From: an uncultured bacterium | GTDB taxonomy: Bacteria > Bacillota > Clostridia > Lachnospirales > Lachnospiraceae | Reading direction: 5' to 3' | Assembly (NCBI GenBank): GCA_937916345.1 | Contig: CALFUE010000008.1 | Location: 1 to 7,923 of the forward strand | DNA length: 7,923 bases | Shown: positions 5,721 through 7,923 of the stretch, piece by piece | Layout: every line of letters begins with the position of its first letter | Numbering within the stretch: position 1 is the stretch's first letter | The notes under the pieces: generated by a model | Seen by the model: only the letters and a program-made list of their open reading frames with translations | What the model was told of the DNA's origin: nothing | Databases searched by the model: none | Made by a program: the position numbers and the translations under genes

Positions 5721-6959
5721 TTATTTATTGTGATCGGCCACGCGCCTGATCACCTCGAGACACATGCGGCCGTTGTGATAGGGACATTTCCACTGCTCTA
5801 CGATAGGTCTGTCGGGATAGGGGATTCCGGACGCATCAACCTCCCAGTACCACTCGGAGCCGTCTCTCTTGTCGGTTAGCTTGTCCTTTATAAAGTCCCA
5901 CTGGGCAAGGGCTGCCTTCAGGTACTCGTCATGACTCTCGTCCATGAAGTAGCCATTTAAGAAGCCCACGACAGTCTCAGCCTGCACCCACCAGATGCGA
6001 TGCTCGTTTACCACGCCCTTCTCGCACTCGTCAGCCAGGGAATGTCCATCAAAGGCCACTGTGTAGATCTGTCCGGTAAGATCCTTTGTGATGGGTGTCA
6101 GCTTGTCAAAATATTTCTTTTCACCCAGAACCTCAACTCCTCTGTCAGTCAGCCATGCGGTCTCTATATCGTGACCGTAGGAATGGAGATCAATGAGGGA
6201 ATTGTACTCTCTGTCAAAGAATACCTCCTGACGGTGAAGCTCCGGATTATAGATTTTGTCAGCGATGACATCGAGTATCCACTCCAGACGCCTGCCGGCG
6301 GGCTCGTACTTTGAGACGCGGTAAAGCTCCGTGTAGGCCTCAAACACATGAAGCAGAGTATTCATGGTCTTGTCAGCCATGACGCCGTTTTCGGAAAGCT
6401 TTTCGTTTGACTCAGGCTTCCAGTCCACGGTGAACGCCTCCATATAACCGAGGTCATCCGTGCAGCGCTCCTCTATTATCCCATAAAGCTCCTTTGCCAG
6501 CTTCAGCGCTTCCTCATCACCGGAGGCGTCATAATAGGACGACAGCGCGTAGATAGCGAAAGCCTGATTGTAGGTGTGCTTTATAGTGTCGGCGGGAGTC
6601 CCGTCGTACTCCAACGACCAGTAGATGCCGCCGTTTGCTCGGTCGAGGCACCTGTTCACCAGAAACTCATAGCCATGGCGTGCCTCCTTTAGAATGTCCT
6701 CCTTTGTGATCTTGTATTTCCTGATGTCCTCCTCAGTGATATAGCCGTCTCTCATGGCCATATATGCATTTGAAAAGAACCAGGTGATACGGCTGTTCAG
6801 GATGCAGCCCTTTATCGCCTTTTTGTCTAATTTCAGGTCGTAGTCCATCCATCCGTAGTAGCCTCCGAACTCATCGTCGCGGAGCTTTCTCCAGAAGGGG
6901 ATTATGACCATAAAAAGGTGTTCCTTTATCTCATCCGATAGTTTTTCCAATGCGCTCAT
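5721..6959 (-). CDS. Cellobiose 2-epimerase (AGE family)
   Basis: A 412-residue cytoplasmic (alpha/alpha)6-barrel enzyme of the N-acylglucosamine 2-epimerase superfamily. It epimerises the reducing-end sugar of beta-1,4-disaccharides; in this context beta-1,4-mannobiose becomes mannosyl-glucose. Conserved catalytic elements are R57 in LNSRITWFFS, the HTYNQAF motif (128-134), H204 in TLLHVFEAYTELY, H263/E266/W269 in SYGHDIETAWL, W324 and E328 in RIWWVQAETVVGF, and H395 in KCPYHNGRMCLEVIRR. The spacing of these residues matches biochemically studied cellobiose 2-epimerases, so the N-acylglucosamine or mannose-isomerase branches are less likely. There is no signal peptide. The start at 6959 has AGGAG 9 bases upstream. 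It lies only 12 bases after the GH130_2 stop and directly before the mannosyl-glucose phosphorylase, the order expected for the mannobiose route (mannobiose, then mannosyl-glucose, then mannose 1-phosphate plus glucose). Confidence 0.94.
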   Translation of the reverse strand: MSALEKLSDEIKEHLFMVIIPFWRKLRDDEFGGYYGWMDYDLKLDKKAIKGCILNSRITWFFSNAYMAMRDGYITEEDIRKYKITKEDILKEARHGYEFLVNRCLDRANGGIYWSLEYDGTPADTIKHTYNQAFAIYALSSYYDASGDEEALKLAKELYGIIEERCTDDLGYMEAFTVDWKPESNEKLSENGVMADKTMNTLLHVFEAYTELYRVSKYEPAGRRLEWILDVIADKIYNPELHRQEVFFDREYNSLIDLHSYGHDIETAWLTDRGVEVLGEKKYFDKLTPITKDLTGQIYTVAFDGHSLADECEKGVVNEHRIWWVQAETVVGFLNGYFMDESHDEYLKAALAQWDFIKDKLTDKRDGSEWYWEVDASGIPYPDRPIVEQWKCPYHNGRMCLEVIRRVADHNK

Positions 6960-6968
6960 TTTTTCCGT

Positions 6969-6974
6969 CTCCTA
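6969..6974 (-). promoter_or_regulatory. TAGGAG: stop codon nested in the epimerase ribosome binding site
   Basis: On the minus strand the TAG stop of the GH130_2 gene (6974-6972) forms the first three bases of TAGGAG, the Shine-Dalgarno site for the epimerase ATG at 6959. A ribosome terminating on the first gene therefore covers the initiation site of the second, an arrangement typical of coupled translation. Confidence 0.7.
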
Positions 6975-7923
6975 TCTGATTCCGGGACATGTGTCATCGT
7001 CGCTTGTCCTGCTGTGATCCTTGATGTATTTTACAATCTCGTCGAACTTCGTAAAGGCAAGACCTACATAACTGTCCGCGCAGCCGTAGTAGATGGCGAT
7101 CTTTCCGGAATCCGGATCGTGGATAGTGGCGCAGGGGAATGTGACATTAGGCACAAAGCCTCTCTCCTCGTACCACTCCTCAGGTGTGATCAGGAAATTC
7201 TCGCAGCGGTAGAGCACCCTTGATGGCTCATCCAGATCCAGTATGGCGCCGCCGATAGAATATACAAAGCCGTTGCAGGTACCTGAAACCCCATGGTAGA
7301 ACAGCAGCCAGCCCTCGGATGTCTCGATGGGAGCTGCTCCGCCTCCGATCTTTACGCTCTCCCACCAGTTTCCGCTGCGTCCCATAACATGTCTGTGATG
7401 ACCCCAGTACTCCATATCCGGAGATTCACTGAGGAATATATCGCCGAAGGGCGTATGGCCGGAATCTGAGGGACGGGATAAAAGCATGAACTTTCCGTTT
7501 ATCTTTCGCGGGAAGAGCACTGCATTTCTATTGAATGGAATGAAGGGGTTTTCTATGCGGGTAAATGTCTTGAAATCGGCGGTCTTTGCCATGCCTATGG
7601 ATGCTCCGTAGAAATCCTGGCACCAGATGAGGTAGTAGGTATCCTCTACCTTTACCAGGCGGGGATCATAAGCGTAAACAGGCATGAAATCCTCACCCTT
7701 TTCGTTTTTGAAGGGGATGCGGTCGGGATCAAACTCCCAGTGAATGGCATCCTCACTGTGTCCTAAGTAGATATAGGGTATCCCGTTTGTCTGCTCGCCG
7801 CGGAATACGCCTCCACGACGCTCGGCAAGTTCGTGCTGATGTCCTGGTACGAGGGCGAAGACACTCTCGCCACCGAGGACCTCGGAGCAAACCTCTTCGA
7901 CACCTCGACGGTCTCCGGTTCGT
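6972..7923 (-). CDS. GH130 phosphorylase, subfamily 2-like (beta-1,4-mannooligosaccharide phosphorylase), 5'-incomplete
   Basis: The reading frame is open from the right edge to a TAG at 6972 (316 codons). It should phosphorolyse beta-1,4-mannooligosaccharides from the non-reducing end, releasing mannose 1-phosphate. Recognisable GH130 sequence runs from about 7811 downward: GVFRGEQTNGIPYIYLG, then YAYDPRLVKVEDTYYLIWC with the expected general-acid Asp at 7665-7667. Further motifs are FNRNAVLFPRKINGKFMLL SRPSD, GHTPFGDIFLSESPD, GGGAAPIETSEGWLLFYHGV, PNVTFPCATI and IAIYYGCADS. The DPR and CNGFVYS features favour subfamily 2 over the subfamily 1 enzyme encoded downstream, with which it would cooperate. 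The ATG at 7685 is internal, because clear homology continues upstream of it. The roughly 37 codons at the window edge do not resemble the family N-terminus, so the true 5' end is probably not in this window. Oligosaccharide rather than mannobiose preference is inferred from subfamily. Confidence 0.88.
   Translation of the reverse strand, partial: RTGDRRGVEEVCSEVLGGESVFALVPGHQHELAERRGGVFRGEQTNGIPYIYLGHSEDAIHWEFDPDRIPFKNEKGEDFMPVYAYDPRLVKVEDTYYLIWCQDFYGASIGMAKTADFKTFTRIENPFIPFNRNAVLFPRKINGKFMLLSRPSDSGHTPFGDIFLSESPDMEYWGHHRHVMGRSGNWWESVKIGGGAAPIETSEGWLLFYHGVSGTCNGFVYSIGGAILDLDEPSRVLYRCENFLITPEEWYEERGFVPNVTFPCATIHDPDSGKIAIYYGCADSYVGLAFTKFDEIVKYIKDHSRTSDDDTCPGIR
7812..7923. other. Right-edge segment of atypical sequence; possible chimeric junction
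   Basis: Read in the GH130 frame, this segment gives an Arg-rich peptide (LAERRG just before GVFRGEQ) that I cannot align to the expected N-terminal GH130_2 region. The last 123 bases are about 62% G+C, against roughly 50% in the preceding 180. On the plus strand a frame is open from 7767 to the edge. From 7800 it reads as an ordinary-looking peptide (AEYASTTLGKFVLMSWYEGE and onward) with G or C in the third position of 35 of 41 codons. This could be a fragment of a foreign high-G+C gene joined by assembly error or recombination. Genuine divergence of the GH130 N-terminus is not excluded. Confidence 0.45.

Noticed and set aside
7014..7685. The GH130_2 gene starting at the internal ATG at 7685.
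   Set aside because: Conserved GH130 sequence (GVFRGEQTNGIPYIYLG) continues in frame upstream of that ATG, so it is an internal methionine.

Overview
All recognisable genes in this window lie on the minus strand, so it is best read from right to left. The gene set suggests a gut or rumen Firmicute, most likely Lachnospiraceae. The reasons are a type 3 (archaeal/eukaryal-like) prolyl-tRNA synthetase, an HD-GYP protein, AGGAG-type ribosome binding sites, moderate G+C of about 50%, and a mannan-phosphorolysis gene set like those known from Ruminococcus albus and Roseburia intestinalis. The taxon is inferred from content, not shown by a marker gene.

Region 1 (7923 to 2304, minus strand) is a tightly packed operon for intracellular use of beta-1,4-mannooligosaccharides. 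Its genes, in transcription order, are a GH130 subfamily-2-like mannooligosaccharide phosphorylase (5' end not recovered), cellobiose 2-epimerase, GH130 subfamily-1 4-O-beta-D-mannosyl-D-glucose phosphorylase, an SGNH/GDSL esterase without a signal peptide, and class I mannose-6-phosphate isomerase. The inferred pathway is as follows. The esterase strips acetyl groups and the first phosphorylase shortens mannooligosaccharides to mannose 1-phosphate. The epimerase turns mannobiose into mannosyl-glucose, and the second phosphorylase splits that into mannose 1-phosphate and glucose. After a phosphomannomutase step not encoded here, ManA feeds fructose 6-phosphate to glycolysis. Transporters, regulators and the operon promoter must lie beyond the right edge.

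Region 2 (2303 to 2144) is a 160-base intergenic stretch. It holds two abutting palindromes, one of which overlaps the manA stop codon, and then a strong sigma-70-type promoter for the next gene.

Region 3 (2143 to 1007) encodes an HD-GYP-domain protein, a predicted cyclic-di-GMP phosphodiesterase. The gene and its promoter are bracketed by a perfect 25-base inverted repeat at 979-1003 and 2225-2249.

Region 4 (945 to 1) is the first 315 codons of proS; its 3' end lies off the left edge.

The last ~110 bases at the right edge do not read as GH130 sequence and have different composition. They may be a chimeric or otherwise foreign junction. No RNA genes, CRISPR arrays, insertion sequences or transposase genes were seen.
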